64,000 nt of DNA from Limnephilus marmoratus (GCA_917880885.1 OU862927.1:37661571-37725570); one strand, 5' to 3'; counted from the stretch's first letter, positions 11,029 through 22,559 are shown. The notes: generated from the letters alone by a model not told the origin. Translations and numbers: made by a program.

Positions 11029-11099
11029 CTAAAGAAAGAGGTAGCGCAATACGGCATAACAACCCAAAAATAAATAAAAAATGCTTTTAACCGTGAAAA

Positions 11100-12140
11100 T
11101 CTAAAATCATATTTTTTTTTAAATATGACTTATTTAGCAAACGGTAATTATTATTATTGAGGTTGCAAAAGTATTTATTATAATTTCAATCCCTGCATTT
11201 TCGACAGCTTCAAGACGTTGTGGTTAGCCTCTCAACCTTATATTTAGGAAATTTTGCTTATCAAGTTCTCAAACGAAACTTATCAAAAAGTTGGCTGTAG
11301 GTAAAATATACTATGAAACATAAAATATTCGTATAGAAATTTCAGGAGTAAACATAGATGATTGTAGCAGATCGTAGATCTGGCGTAACTGCGGTTTTGT
11401 TTCACAAACTCTTTAAATATGACTTATTTAGCAAGCGGTAGTAGTTATTCTGGGTCTCAACCTTGAGGTTGCAAAAGTATTTATTAAGCTGGGTCCACAC
11501 ATGTTCTTTTGTCCGTTTCGTTCCTCCGTTCCGTATCAGCATCGCGATCAAGAACGCTAGTTTGGACGCCCGTTCGGAACGGTACGGTGTTACGGAGGGA
11601 CGTTACAGGTAGAGGTACGCCCCCATCCATCGGGAGTCGGTTTTTTCGGCCCGTTCAAAGGGGATACGGGTATGCGCCAGTCTGGACGCGATCGCGGCAT
11701 GCGCAGGTCATTCTCTCTGTCGCTGGAGTGAACACGCGATGATGCCGATGATCGCAGCGACATTACGGAGGTATGGGCTATTTTTACTTGCGTCCAGAGT
11801 TTTTGATACGGAACGGAGGTACAGAACGGAGGAACGGAACGGACAAAAGAACATGTGTGGACCCAGCTTTAAAGTCTCAATTCTTGCATTTTAGACAGCT
11901 TTATGATGTCCATCGGTAAATAATATTTAGGATATCACGCTTATCAATTTCTCAATCAAAACTTATCAAAAACTTTGCTGTAGAAAAAAAAAATGGGCTA
12001 TGAAATATAAAAATTTCGAACTTCGCGGAAATTTCAAGAGTAAACTTAGATGATTGTAGCAGATTATAGATCTAGCGTAACTGTGGATTTGACTAACAAA
12101 CTCTTTAAATATTATTTATTTAGAAAGCGGTTGTAATAAG
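11100..12140 (+). repeat. Repeat family B, tandem ~0.3 kb units interrupted by a MITE
   Basis: At least two units. Shared blocks, in order: AACTCTTTAAATATGACTTA; TTTAGCAAGCGGTA; TTGAGGTTGCAAAAGTATTT; TGCATTTTCGACAGCTT; CTTATCAAGTTCTCAAACGA; GATGATTGTAGCAGAT. Unit one spans about 11100-11400. Unit two starts near 11400, is split by the MITE at 11487-11868, and ends near 12140. The fragment before 10498 also ends in a piece of this unit (ACAAACTTTTTAAATATG), so the palindrome also sits within the array. A further piece is at 14066-14400. Confidence 0.6.
11487..11868. mobile_element. MITE, PIF/Harbinger type, 3-bp TTA target duplication
   Basis: 382 bp. The left end is AGCTGGGTCCACACATGTTC and the right end is its exact complement. 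Inverted identity continues ~45 bp inward through CTTTTGTCCG and the CCGTTCC-rich segment. TTA lies on both sides (11484-11486 and 11869-11871). It is inserted in repeat B between TATTTA and AAGTCTC. The interior is GC-rich with subterminal CGTTCCG/CGGAACG repeats. The 77-residue ORF inside is not a transposase. A 3-bp TTA duplication fits PIF/Harbinger insertion (TWA). Confidence 0.8.
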
Positions 12141-12189
12141 GAACTCCAGTGAAAAATATTATGTTTAGTTTATGTTATGTTAAAATTTT

Positions 12190-12700
12190 ATGTTTAAATT
12201 TATACAAGTTTTTGAAAATGATAATAATTGGAGAAAAATTTTATTTTTAAATAATAACATTTCAAATTTAATAATTAAAAACATGCCAAATAATGTACAA
12301 CCAGCTTTTTATACAAATAACAAATTAAAAAATTATATATTAAATAATAAGGATAAATGTGATTTTTTAAACAAATCTGGGGTTTATAAATTAATTTGTA
12401 ATGATTGTAACTTTTTTTTATATTGGAAAAACTTCTAGAAATTTTAACATTCGAGTTAAGGAACATATAAGATGTTTAAATAATAATAATTATTCTGAAT
12501 TTGCCAACCATATTTTGGAAACAAGTCATTCTTTTGATATTAATACAGGTCTTAAAATTTTACATACTAACACTACGGGCATACAATTGGATAATTTAGA
12601 AATTTTAGAAATTAGAAAAAGCATTAATAGTAAATTAAATATTATAAATAACCAAACATTTTTTAAAAATAGCCATCTTTTAAATTTATTTTCTTATTAA
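12190..12700 (+). pseudogene. Penelope-like ORF C-terminus with GIY-YIG endonuclease
   Basis: Two frames. The first (12190-12438) gives the RT-endonuclease linker (NNWRKILF, then NNVQPAFYTNNKLKNY) and the start of the nuclease (SGVYKLICNDC). The second (12401-12700) continues with FFYIGKTSRNFNIRVKEHIR, then FANHILETSHSF and a C-terminal LEILEIRKSIN. 'GVYK...FYIGKTSR.F..R..EH' is the GIY-YIG nuclease signature typical of PLEs. The frames are separated by one extra T in the T-run at 12412-12419. The linker and the order of blocks match the second PLE at 61683-62352 closely. The ORF presumably served retrotransposition; it is dead. Confidence 0.8.
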
Positions 12701-12932
12701 TAGTTACAATTAATTATAATTATTTTTTGATTTAGAATAATTATTTTAATTAATTATTCTTAAAAAAAAAATTATTATCTAAATACAATTTTTTCCTTAA
12801 ATAATTTTTATATTTAATTTTGTATAACTATTTTTATGATTAGTAAGTAATTAATCACCTCTACTTTTTAATATTTTATCTATGTTATAATTTATTCTAA
12901 TTTGTCTATACTTGTTTGTCATTTATTATAGT

Positions 12933-12973
12933 AACATATCCTGATGAAGACAACTTTGTTGTCGAAACATGTT
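12933..12973 (+). ncRNA. Hammerhead-ribozyme-like core of a PLE terminus
   Basis: AACAT (12933-12937), ATC, CTGATGA, A, a perfect 6-bp hairpin GACAAC/GTTGTC closed by TTT, GAAAC, then ATGTT, which pairs with the leading AACAT. All core boxes of a hammerhead are present except that stem III is missing and one extra A follows CTGATGA. Small hammerhead variants lacking stem III are known from PLEs. Confidence 0.55.
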
Positions 12974-13035
12974 GATTTGTTTTAAAAATAGTGGTTTAAA
13001 CAAAGTGATTTTTTATTCATTATATGAAAAATGAT

Positions 13036-14065
13036 ACCACAAAGTTATTTTGCAAAGTTCGAAGAAGTAAAAAAATATTATGGCCTTAAAAAAATATGTT
13101 CATATAGATCAATAAACGCTAATTCTGAATATTAAGTTTTATTTAATAATATTAAACCCAGAGTTTTTAAAAAGTCAATTTTTAATGTTCTCATCGAAAC
13201 ACGCCGTCAAGTTGGTATTATTAAAATGTTTAGTGGTGAAATTACTGATCACCGTAGTCATCGTATGGGAAAATAGGTATGACACAAGCCATCGTATTAA
13301 CAACATTTCATCTTATTCGTTTATTTACATACTATTTATAGAGATTTAGTTGTTGTGTTTATTGAAACATTAATTAGGCCTGAATAATTCAGTTTAAAAA
13401 ATAAAAGTATCTCTTATTAGTTTATCTCTAACATTAAAAATATTCTAAAAGTACTGTAAAAAAATAGTAATGCCACTTCCCGGGGGAATACTTTGAACTC
13501 CGAATTTCAAAATGGCGTCAGTCGAACAGCTGATTACCCGATCTTACAGTAGGGGAGCCCAAGCGGCTAAAAGGGTGCCCCAATAGGTCCACAATCCAAT
13601 AGTTCCCCACAATGGGATTGAGTAAATCCCAAATCCCCGCTTGGGCTCGTCTAATCTGTTCGGAGCTTCGGTTTCCATTAATATTGATTTCGATTCTTAA
13701 AAGCCAAAAAAATAATAATCACAAACAATTTTTGTACCATTCTCCCGTAATAATATCGAAAAATATAATTTTGAATGATTCTAATATAATAAATAAATAA
13801 TTCCACCTTCATAATGTTTTAACTTATCGAAAAGAATCATACTTTCTTCCCTATAACTATCATACAAAATGACAACACCTGTTGAAAATAAAAATAACTT
13901 TTCGGGAGTGATGACGTCACACGATTCACTACACATACGGTGGTTTTCGGGGATCTTAAAAATTAAAACTTTGACAATTATTTTAACTATAACTAACTCT
14001 AAAAATAAAAATGAAATGCATTTATTTAAGTTAGAAGGTCATTATTCATAAAGAAAACGGGCTGG
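13036..14065. other. No gene recognised
   Basis: AT-rich flank between the PLE and the next repeat B fragment; a few short ORFs without motifs. Confidence 0.3.
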
Positions 14066-14400
14066 AGTTTCTTATTAATCTGGGTCTCGATTAGGTATTT
14101 ATTATAGGCTCAATCCCTGCATTATCGACAGCTTTTGCGTCTATAATGCAAGGATTAGCAAGCGGTAGAAATTATTCTGGGTCTCGACCTTGAGGTTGTA
14201 ACAGTATTTATTATAACCTATGTATTATCGATAGCTATATGCTATCTATACGTAACCTCCTAGAAAATCACGTTTATCAAGTTCTCAAATAAAAACTTAA
14301 CAAAAACTTTGCTGTAGGTAAAAATATTAATGATTTTTGAAAATTTCAAGAGCAAATCTAGACAATCGGACCATTGTTATATGTTATAGACAAAACATAG
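14066..14400 (+). repeat. Repeat family B, diverged units
   Basis: Repeats the B landmarks: TCTGGGTCTCGA, CAATCCCTGCATTATCGACA, GCAAGCGGTAGAAATTATTC, TTGAGGTTGTAACAGTATTT, TATCAAGTTCTCAAATAAAA, CTTTGCTGTAGGTAAAAAT. One short and one longer unit are present, so the tandem array probably once extended from ~10470 to ~14400 and was split by insertions. Confidence 0.55.
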
Positions 14401-15285
14401 GCCACTATAAAACACAGATTCAATCAAGCGGCAAAATATTCATTGAATTCCGTAAGTGCTTAGTGATTAGCGATGCTATTAATATTTAATCAACCCTAGT
14501 TTGATAGGGAACCTACGAACACAGCCTTGTATGTAGAAATTAATTAACCCATTATAATTGTTGCATAGAATAATAATTATTAAATATTCTTAATTTTACC
14601 TGCTGTCACTTCATAAATTATTGCCATCCTTGCAAATGTGGTCTGCTTCCTTCGTTAACCAAAACAGCGCATGGATGTGATGGTCATTTGATACGTAAAT
14701 TGTTGCTGCCGAAGCTGCTTACGAATTACAGCTTCAGATATATTTGTGATGGACTGTAAATACGCCCTCTTAGTGGCGTTGTTTCAGACCTTCAGGGGGG
14801 CAGTAGAAGGCTAAGAGAAAATTGGGGGGCGTTTCAGACTTTCGGGGGGATGGTAGGAGACCCAGAGAAACCCGTACCATCCCGCCCCCATCCTATAGAC
14901 CCTGCAACGGAGGGGGCATAATGTGATAGGATGGGGCAGTTGGGGGGCGCCAGAAAAGAAAATATTCTCTAAGCGGGCGGTGGGCAAAAAAAGGTTGAGA
15001 ATCTATGCTTTAAACGAAACGAGACAAAATGGTGTATGCAAGAATTGTGTAGGATGGAACAAGATAAGGAAGGAAAAAAGGATGACCAATCACTTACCAG
15101 TGTATCTTTGCGAATAGAAACAACAACACAATCAAAATGACGGGTTGTAGTTCCACCGCGATTATTACCACAACAAAACGAATGAGTGAAAAACGACTTC
15201 ATGTACTTACTTCCAAGATTTTTAGATTTTTTTTTTAATTTTTGTTTTTTTTTTTTAAATTTAACTTAAATTTAATCTTTTTTTT
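14401..15285. other. No gene recognised; G-rich repeat-like patch
   Basis: 14790-14960 has G-rich reiterations (TTTCAGAC..TC.GGGGGG). AAAAAGGTTGAGAATC at 14987-15002 resembles a hAT-type end (GATTCTCAACCTTTTT in reverse complement), but no partner end or TSD is evident. Confidence 0.25.
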
Positions 15286-15752
15286 ATATTAGCCCCACAC
15301 CGAGGAAAACAATTACCCTAGGGGCCTATGTCATCTTTGAGGATGCTGTGTGTAGGGTTTTTTAAGGGAAAGAAAGGAGAAGAAGATATGGGAAGGAAAA
15401 AGGTATAGGTAGGTAAAAGGGTGGGTAGGAATCTGGGGGTCAGTGTGGCCAGGAGTGATGGATGTATGAATCTATTCCTCACACTGCGGTGCAAGGCGAA
15501 GGGTCGGGAGAATCCAGCTGGAGAGGTCAAAAGGCCTCCCTCAATCAGTCTCCTACGATCCAGCCCGCCACGCAGTGGTTGAGCAAACGTTTCCGCCACC
15601 AAGACCTAGACAAACCTCATCCCATGAACCCGGGCACCCCTGCTAAGTCACCAAACGTAGCGAACCACTTGGGGTGACCTATGGCAGGGGTGTTGGTTGT
15701 CCAATAAATAGTTCCCGGGGCGGCGGTACCCATACCCGCCTCCCAAATTGAT
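15286..15752 (-). repeat. SINE-like family E, near full-length
   Basis: In sense (minus) order: TCAATTTGGGAGGCGGGTAT; CCGCCGCCCCGGGAACTATT; CACCCCAAGTGGTTCGCTAC; TTAGCAGGGGTGCCCGGGTT; GCGTGGCGGGCTGGATCG; GATTCCTACCCACCC; CCTCAAAGATGACATAGGCC; GTGTGGGGCTAATAT; then an A-rich tail (15230-15290 on the plus strand, as T runs). About 450 bp with an A-rich tail and no ORF, so SINE-like. I see no convincing tRNA A/B boxes. Confidence 0.7.
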
Positions 15753-15754
15753 CT

Positions 15755-15920
15755 AATAATGTTATTATTGAGTTCTGCAAGTATCTAAGTTTTTTATTTT
15801 TGTGACCACTGTTTCAGCTTACAAAACCATTTTGAAATTGTGGTAAAACCTCTTTGAGCCACTTATTTTAACCACAGTTTTAAAATACTTGTAGAACTTA
15901 ATAATATCATTATTAAATTT
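15755..15920. mobile_element. Small foldback MITE
   Basis: The left end AATAATGTTATTATTGAGTT, continuing CTGCAAGTAT, is mirrored at the right end by ATACTTGTAGAACTTAATAA and TATCATTATT. Arms are ~35 bp with few mismatches. It lies directly next to the family E head. The TSD is not clear. Confidence 0.5.
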
Positions 15921-16404
15921 AATTTAAATTAAGTTAAAAAAATACTCAATAGAGTTCTACTAATTAAACACAAAATAATTAATAATTAACACTTTCAAGA
16001 TGGATTACTTCTTTTTTACTTAAAAATGAGATTATGTACACGAAAAACCAAAGACGTTACATACTTTAGACGCGGGGTAGAAATCTCAAAGTGGGAAGCC
16101 AAAGGGAAGACAATTGCACTGGTCTCGATTTCTAGTACTTTAGTACTAAACTGTCACTCGTCAAGTAAGGTCATGTCTTACCAGTAGGAAAATTGCATTT
16201 AGCGCCAAAATGCCCTCCTGTATGATGAGAAAATGTTTCCATTACACGGCAAACATTAGTAAAAGTGAAGAAATAACATAATATGTACACACAAATTACT
16301 TATTATTATCGATTATTATAAGCAATACAATTAATTTTCATGTTCCCCGTCCGACAATTTTGTACGTCATTAGAGAAAAAAAACACACATTCTTTGATTG
16401 TCTT

Positions 16405-16523
16405 ATGGTACGGCCACACTGAGGCCAACTTCTAATTTCAAACTTTCGGACGATTGCGTAGAAGGGGAGTTCATGCGTCGAAAGATTGAGTTGGAAGTTT
16501 GGCTTCAGTGTGGAAGTAGCATA
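16405..16523. mobile_element. Small TIR element (MITE)
   Basis: Left end TATGGTACGGCCACACTGAG, then GCCAACTTC. Right end, in reverse complement, TATGCTACTTCCACACTGAA, then GCCAAACTTCC. Total ~119 bp. TA at both edges would fit a Tc1/mariner-type TA duplication; the superfamily is uncertain. Confidence 0.5.
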
Positions 16524-19070
16524 ACTTTTTAAAACATAAATAACTTTTGAATTAAGAAATTACTGAAAACCGAAGAGAACAAAAGAGTGTTGCTTACTTG
16601 CCACATTATTTTGCGAGCATGTGAGACTATGGCGAGTCTATTTATATAACGTCATTGTGAAAAACACCAATAATTTGCTTACTGTTTTCAAAACAAATGC
16701 ACTCAAATTTGCCCTTTTTTCTTGCCATTGTTCCAAAATTCAAATATTTTTCCAGTAAGGGATAAGGGAAAAAAAGATAGGGACTGGATAAATAACATCC
16801 CGGTAGGCACCAAGTAATATTGTTATATTTTCATTTCAAAACCAAACACAATTTGGTACTTGGTGGTTTAGATCTCCAATAATAATCTCCCGAATTGTTT
16901 GTATCATGTACGTTAAATAGATAAACCGATTAAAGTACGTTGAAGCGTTTTTTTTATATTTTTGTTCCTTTTATATTTATTTTATATTTATACCTCGTCA
17001 TTTTTCATTAGTCCGCGCTAGTAGTAATTTGCTTTAAAATATCAGAAACTACAAACTACACGCAAAACTTTTGTGAATTTCACGTTTTACTTTGCACAAA
17101 ATGAATTCAACTTTTTGACTCGAGTTATACAAAAAAATTCCCTTATGGGTCCTGACGTAACACCCTGGTATGACCGGTAGTCAATTCACGCCGATTGTCA
17201 GACAAATCCTCCACCGTGATCATTCTTCTAAAACATCACAGGGGAGACTCTTGCAAAGCTATTTACTCTCCACCCCTGTCCGTACAGCACTACCACCACC
17301 CTTTAGTTAATGTTGATGAAGCCTTATAGTCTGGGCGCCAGCTTTGCCGGTGTAATATATTTTCATTATCTCGCCAGTTCCTTGTTAAATACTGCTGTCT
17401 TTTACCGGGTAATTTTTCTACTTACCGGTTTAAATCCCCCATGTTCCGCAGCATAAATAAATAACACAATTTATTTTTACACTGTAGTCAAAGAGAGAGC
17501 ATTAGGAGTAGGACTGGGACGGAAAGGAGTAGTGGTTGGTTCTCTACAACCTTTTTGTAATTTAGAAATAGGATGTAAGGCTGCTTTTTTAAAATAAAAC
17601 AAAATCTCTATTATTGCTTAATTTAAGACGACAATGTACACTAAAATATATTCAGAATCATAACGACGTAAGTAAGGAAGCCGTGTATACAAATTGCAAC
17701 TCGTGACCCGAGTATTGGACACACCTACTGTCGAATTTGCCGTATCAAAGAAAAGAAGAAGAAGAAAAATTATGTGGGAATCTTAACGACGTAAGTGAAG
17801 AAAGCGTGTAAACAAATATATACCGCGGCACGGCATATTTTACGAACGTACGGTCGAATTCACCCTAGTAGGCCCTTCTGCCGCGTTCATTTTAATTAAT
17901 TCTGAAAAATGTGATACAAATATTTAAAATGTGTCTCCATGTTGTCATTCCGAAATTATTAATTCATCGTCTAGAAAAATAAAATCTGGTGCTTACCGCT
18001 AACTTTATAGTTGAAAAACGGGTTATAAAGTTTTAAAATCGTTGTACGTAAAATAAATTAATGGTAAGGTACCTACTGTTTTTATTAATCTTAAATATAA
18101 ATAATGCGCATTCCTTATGCGGCATGGGAATAAAAAAACGTTATGACGTATAAACGTTAAAAATGTGAGTTTTGAGCAAAAAAATAATTAGGGCTTTACA
18201 CCGCCTTAAAATAAAATTATAATTGCAATTTAGAAAAGTATTTGTTCAATCGGCTAACTCCAGTGTGTAATTCACCGTCGAACCTTCAATTCCAATGCGT
18301 AAAATATCGTAAAATTTGTCCTTTTGGACCATTGGGCAATTCCAATGCGCAAAACAACTTAATAATAATAATAATAATTGGATAATTATAGAGGACCGTT
18401 TTTGTGAAAAAATCACCTCAAGGGCGCTGTACAATTTATTAAGAATTCTTGGGTTCTAACTAATTTTACTATTTACAATTGGATACAGAAACATACTTAC
18501 CTGGCAGGTCACTTCCGATAAACACACTTTAATTAGAAAGTTTATGCTAGGAGAAGATACGGCTTTGCACGCGGAGGACATTACAGTTAACACACTGGAC
18601 ATTGCATGATTTTACATTATTTGCTACCCTCATCACTGTTAGTATTACATTTATGAATAGATTAGTGGCAAAATGACAAAAAAGTTTGGAATAATTTATA
18701 AATCGCACCAATCCAGTTGATCACTTTCGGCACATTAGACTGTAATGATTTATTTATTTACTAGCGAGTTCCCAGTTTGCAATGCCACTAATAAAGAAAT
18801 TGTTTCTCCCTGCGTGTCTTTTCCCATTCGTCCCACATTTTTCCCATTCGAGTTGATATTTATTTTAAAATACTGGAGAATTTAGGACTCTTTAGGGCTG
18901 GAGAATGTTCATGAAATGAGCTTCACAAACGCTTACAAATAGGTTTTTTTTCCTACGTTTTTACAGGTTAGTTATTTACAGTGTCGCGGGCATTGAATGC
19001 GAAGGTGAAAGATTTTGAGTTTAAATATTAGTAAAATTATTTAATTTTTTTGTGAGTACTTTTTTTGTGA
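16524..19070. other. No gene recognised
   Basis: 2.5 kb of AT-rich sequence. A short (ATA)n run lies at 18359-18377. No exon-like segment is convincing and no repeat is shared with other parts of the window. Confidence 0.3.
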
Positions 19071-19084
19071 GCAATTAACCCGAT

Positions 19085-19150
19085 AAGAGTCTCAACTGCT
19101 CCCAATCCAGTTAGGCTATGATATCCCCCAAAGATATTGGAATATAAGTA
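19085..19150 (-). repeat. SINE family C fragment
   Basis: AAGAGTCTCAACTGCTCCCA and GCTATGATATCCCCC match the 3' end of SINE C in reverse orientation; the rest is lost. Confidence 0.45.
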
Positions 19151-19384
19151 GATGTGCTATCTGCTGTTTTTACTATGTGTTTTTACTGCGCTTCCGGGTG
19201 TCGCCGATATTGTTTACCAATTAACAAATAAACTAAAAGAACAAATAATTAACGAATAAACCAAACGAACGTTAAACTAAATGAACGAATTCTTTCCCTA
19301 TTTAAAATATATTGTTAACCAATATTAATGCACATTTTCAAAAAATCAACGAAATGAACAAATTCTTTTTGTATGAAAACTACG

Positions 19385-19670
19385 CTAATTAGCGCGTAGT
19401 CCGGCGACAGTTGCGCAGACACCATAGCATATCTCTTCTGTATTTGAATATCTTTGGGTATCCCCAATGAGGTTATTGTGTGAGGCTGAAGTTTGGAGAG
19501 AGGCAAGAGATGGAGAAGATAGAGCTGGGGAAAGCTGGCTATTCAGCAGGCTATAATACAACACACTGAAAGTATCTGTCACTCTGTAACTTGTCACAAA
19601 TATACTTTGTATTATTTTTTAATTAATAAATTGTGACATAACACTAATTAAACAAATAAAATTGACTTAC
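19385..19670 (-). repeat. SINE family C, diverged copy
   Basis: TATCCCCAATGAGG, TGTGAGGCTGAAG, AGCTGGCTATTCAG, CTGAAAGTATCTGTCACTCT and CACAAATATACTTTGTATTA follow the C order in reverse. The C-specific link TTAATAAATTGTGACATAAC up to the tRNA-like head is present, but the head is not. Confidence 0.55.
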
Positions 19671-20519
19671 TTAAAATCACTTTAGCGATCATGCGAAATA
19701 AATAAACTTGCCTCAATTGCTCGACGTTTCCCAGGAAATCATTTTTAAAAATTTTCGCCAACATTAAAAAAAAAATCATACCTTCGAATTTTGACATGGA
19801 GACTGTGAGAATGGTTTTGATGGTACTCCTGCCTTTTAAATATACAAGAGCGAGACGGCAGAAACAGTGTATAAAAGGTGATGGATGTTCCTGCTCGCTC
19901 TCCTTAATCACCGACAGCTCCGATAGTTATCACGTTGCTAACAACGCAGACTTTATATTGTGCAAATAAATGTTCATCTCGTCCACGCGCGTTTCATTAA
20001 GAGGTAATACCACCGGTGAGAAATCTCGACGGTAGGTATTTTCAAAAATTATCGTTGTCGCGCAGCGCTCACAAAAGAACTAGCTATAGATGTGTGGGTG
20101 AGACCACGTGAGTGTTTGGCTCGAACACCCTCTCGCCCCCTCTGCGTCTCCTGCCTACCGCGGTAGTCTTACCATCTTCCGCGAATCTCATCGCAAGCAT
20201 GTTTCGACTTATTTCGTCGCTAATGAAGTTTTTGACTCGGCCTTAGGGTGTATACCGCTCTCCATAGACAGAAAAAAGGGCGCATTGTTTTTAAACGCAC
20301 GAGGTCTCTAAAGGTGCATATGATTTGTAGCTATTTAAACGTAAAAATAAATAAAATTAGTCTAAACGACCCGAAGTTTAGAAAAAACTATATTTCGTGA
20401 TTTGGAAAAAATAAAATAATGGTCTTTTGTTTTGTAGCAAACTTACTTTTTATTCAATAACGGCTGTACAAAAAACACAAAACATATTTTGTCCAATATA
20501 CGTACTCTAGTTGTTAAAA
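19671..20519. other. No gene recognised; short segment shared with ~41210-41300
   Basis: 19745-19830 resembles 41210-41290 (both contain an A-rich run next to CATACCT followed by CGAATTTT). It may be an old shared repeat. No ORF with motifs. Confidence 0.25.
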
Positions 20520-21285
20520 ATGTAAACTAACTAACTAATCATCACGCCGTTTCCACCGCCGTTAACCCCACGCTTACTAACCATCCGCCGCAGGGGTAGG
20601 CAGAGAGTATGGACCGCCAAACAACTCGATCTTGGCACACACTCCTTGCCTCGTTCACATATAAGTAACTGATTCACTTGGTCGTGCCATGTCTTCCTCG
20701 GGCGTCCCCGACTTCTTCTTTCATTCACATTTACGTCATATATTTTCCTTACACTCCTTTACTCGTTCATTCGCTCTACATGCCCAAACCATCTGAGCGT
20801 CCCTTTCTTAATCTTACTCATTACGCTTACATCAGCCTTGCATTCTTCGCGGATCTCCACATTTTTCACACGATCGTACATGGTTTTACCACACATACGC
20901 CTCAGGGATCTCATTTCTACAGCATTCAGTCTACTTTCATCCTTCCTCTATCAGTTCCATGCCTCACTGCCATACATCAGGGTAGGTACCAGCACTCAAT
21001 TATGGACGGCTACCTTCGCTTCTTTTGACAGTTTTTTGTTGGCGCCAAAGGCCTTCGTCCTCCATTAACAGAGTTGCCTGCATTTACCCTTCTTTCGATA
21101 TCTCTGTCAAAACTACCATCTCTCGTAAACATACTTCCCAAGTACACAAACTCACCCACCTGCTCCAAATACTCATCATTCACAACTATGTTGCACATTG
21201 TTTTCATACTATCTCTTTCAAATACCATGACTTTAGATTTACTTACATTCATAATTAACTCATTCTTCATACATACCTACTTCGA
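20520..21285 (-). mobile_element. RTE-type LINE, 5'-truncated 3' end
   Basis: The minus strand encodes the RT C-terminus of an RTE/BovB-like element in broken frames: NELIMNVSKSKVMVFERDS, then YLEQVGEFVYLGSMFTRDGS and DRDIERRVNAGN, then, after frameshifts, the end SRGRPRKTWHDQVNQL and a terminal CLPLRRM. It ends with GATTAGTTAGTTAGTTTACA (plus strand 20521-20540), the short GTTA repeat tail typical of RTE. The 5' break is near 21285. At least three frame disruptions. Confidence 0.8.
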
Positions 21286-21384
21286 TCATCCTAGACACGA
21301 GAGACTGTTAAAAATGTAAAAGGGAAAAATAACACGTTTTCTGGATAAAACTAAGATACTAAACAATAATGTACACCAACTGTA

Positions 21385-21517
21385 CTGAATATCCAAGCAC
21401 TTCCCCACCTTCCTCTTCCTCACTTCCTTCCGCTCCCCATTATCTTCAGCCTCACAACATACCCTAATTGTGGATGCCATAGTCTCACTGGCTCTTGTGC
21501 GGTATTCACATAAAAAA
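21385..21517 (+). repeat. SINE family C, 3' part
   Basis: CACTTCCCCACCTTCCTCTT, CAGCCTCACAACATACCCTA, GATGCCATAGTCTCACTGGC, then TCTTGTGCGGTATTCACATA and AAAAA. It lacks the 'CCAGACGGGAGCAG' block between GGCT and CTTG, a small internal deletion. Confidence 0.65.
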
Positions 21518-21734
21518 CAACATTTTTTAACAAAATATAACAAATAAAATATAACGGTTGGATAAAACTGAATGTTAACGTAGTTTAAAGGCAGCGATTA
21601 CTTAAAATCTTGCTTCGAATTCAAATTTAACATTATATTTATTGAATGTAGTTTGGCGCTATTATAACCTTTTCAAGCATTATAGCCAGCGACCGAAGGA
21701 GATACACACATCTTTCCACGTTTTTTTTTTCATT

Positions 21735-22100
21735 AGCTCCACATATGGGATCCTTAGGAAAAAAAACCCTCAGGGCCTATGTCATCTTTGGGGACGCTGT
21801 GTAGGGGTCCTTACAGGGAAAGGAAGGAGAGGAAGTTCTGGGAAGGGAGGTATCTGTCAATGGGTCCAAGGGTGACAGAAGTATGAATCCAACCCTCCCA
21901 TTAAGGTGCAAGGCAATGGATCGAGAGAGTCCGGGTGGAGAAGTCAAAAGGTCTCCTTCGACCAGTCTCTCCCGATCCGGCCCGCCACGCAGAAGATGGT
22001 CAAATGCAGAGACGTAGCGAATTACATGGGGAGACCTATGGCAGGGGTCTTGGTTATCCAATTCACGGGGCGGCGGAATCCATATCCGCCTCCATGAATA
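21735..22100 (-). repeat. SINE-like family E copy
   Basis: TAGCTCCACATATG, CCTCAGGGCCTATGTCATCT, GATCCGGCCCGCCACGCAGA, ACATGGGGAGACCTATGGCA, GGGGCGGCGGAATCCATATC and CGCCTCC follow family E in reverse. Slightly shorter than the 15.3 kb copy. Confidence 0.7.
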
Positions 22101-22559
22101 CAAAGAACATCTAAGGCCATAATCCTGGTAAATACGCGAAGTACTTTGTAATAATAATAATAATAACATTATATTTATATAGCGCTGTTTTGTGACATTT
22201 CACTTCAAGTGCGCTTAACTATAATAAATTTAAAAAATAATCCTACAGTGCTCCTTATAATATTGAGAAAATAATAAAAGAGTATAGAGTATTTACAAAA
22301 CAATGACAGAAGAACAAAATTAACAAAGATAGTGCTGTTATAGCATACACGGGACTATAATAATAATAGACAATAGCGGTGCTATTGCAACACAGGACAC
22401 AACAAGAACTTTAAAACTAAAATATAAAATACTAACAGAAAGGCAGTTTGCGTTTAGAAATGAGAAATATTCTGACATAAATTCGGATATTAAACATAAA
22501 ATAAAAATACAATTATGAGGAAACCGAAACCAAACAATCACGGGAAACTTGAGAACATG
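22101..22559. other. No gene recognised
   Basis: AT-rich with an (ATA)n run at 22147-22168; may hold an old repeat (TATTTATATAGCGCTG at 22171-22186). Confidence 0.25.

Larger units (their letters stand above)
10499..11080. repeat. Large near-perfect palindrome (~275 bp arms), Penelope-terminus-like
   Basis: The left arm runs from about 10499 to 10774 and the right arm from about 10804 to 11080. They are reverse complements with few mismatches around a ~30 bp AT-rich centre (ATTATTATTATTTATTAATA). Landmarks on the left: GTTGCGCTACCTTCT, TTTAGCCAGCG, GCCAGCTCCACTCCACT, TTGGTGTAGCCATCAATTAC. The right arm has each in reverse complement. Both outer ends read TTATTTATTTTTGGG. The right arm carries a hammerhead-like core, so the best reading is a pair of PLE-type terminal repeats joined head to head. 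The family recurs, shortened, at 42880-43014 and 42476-42570. Confidence 0.7.
12141..13035 (+). mobile_element. Penelope-like element, 3' part
   Basis: Contains the C-terminal endonuclease ORF (12190-12700), a very AT-rich 3' region and a terminal segment with a hammerhead-like core (12939-12972). The end reads AGTGGTTTAAACAAAGTGAT. The PLE at 61375-63840 has GTGG followed by TTATACAAAGTTG at the same place, so the two families are related. The RT domain is missing. Confidence 0.7.
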
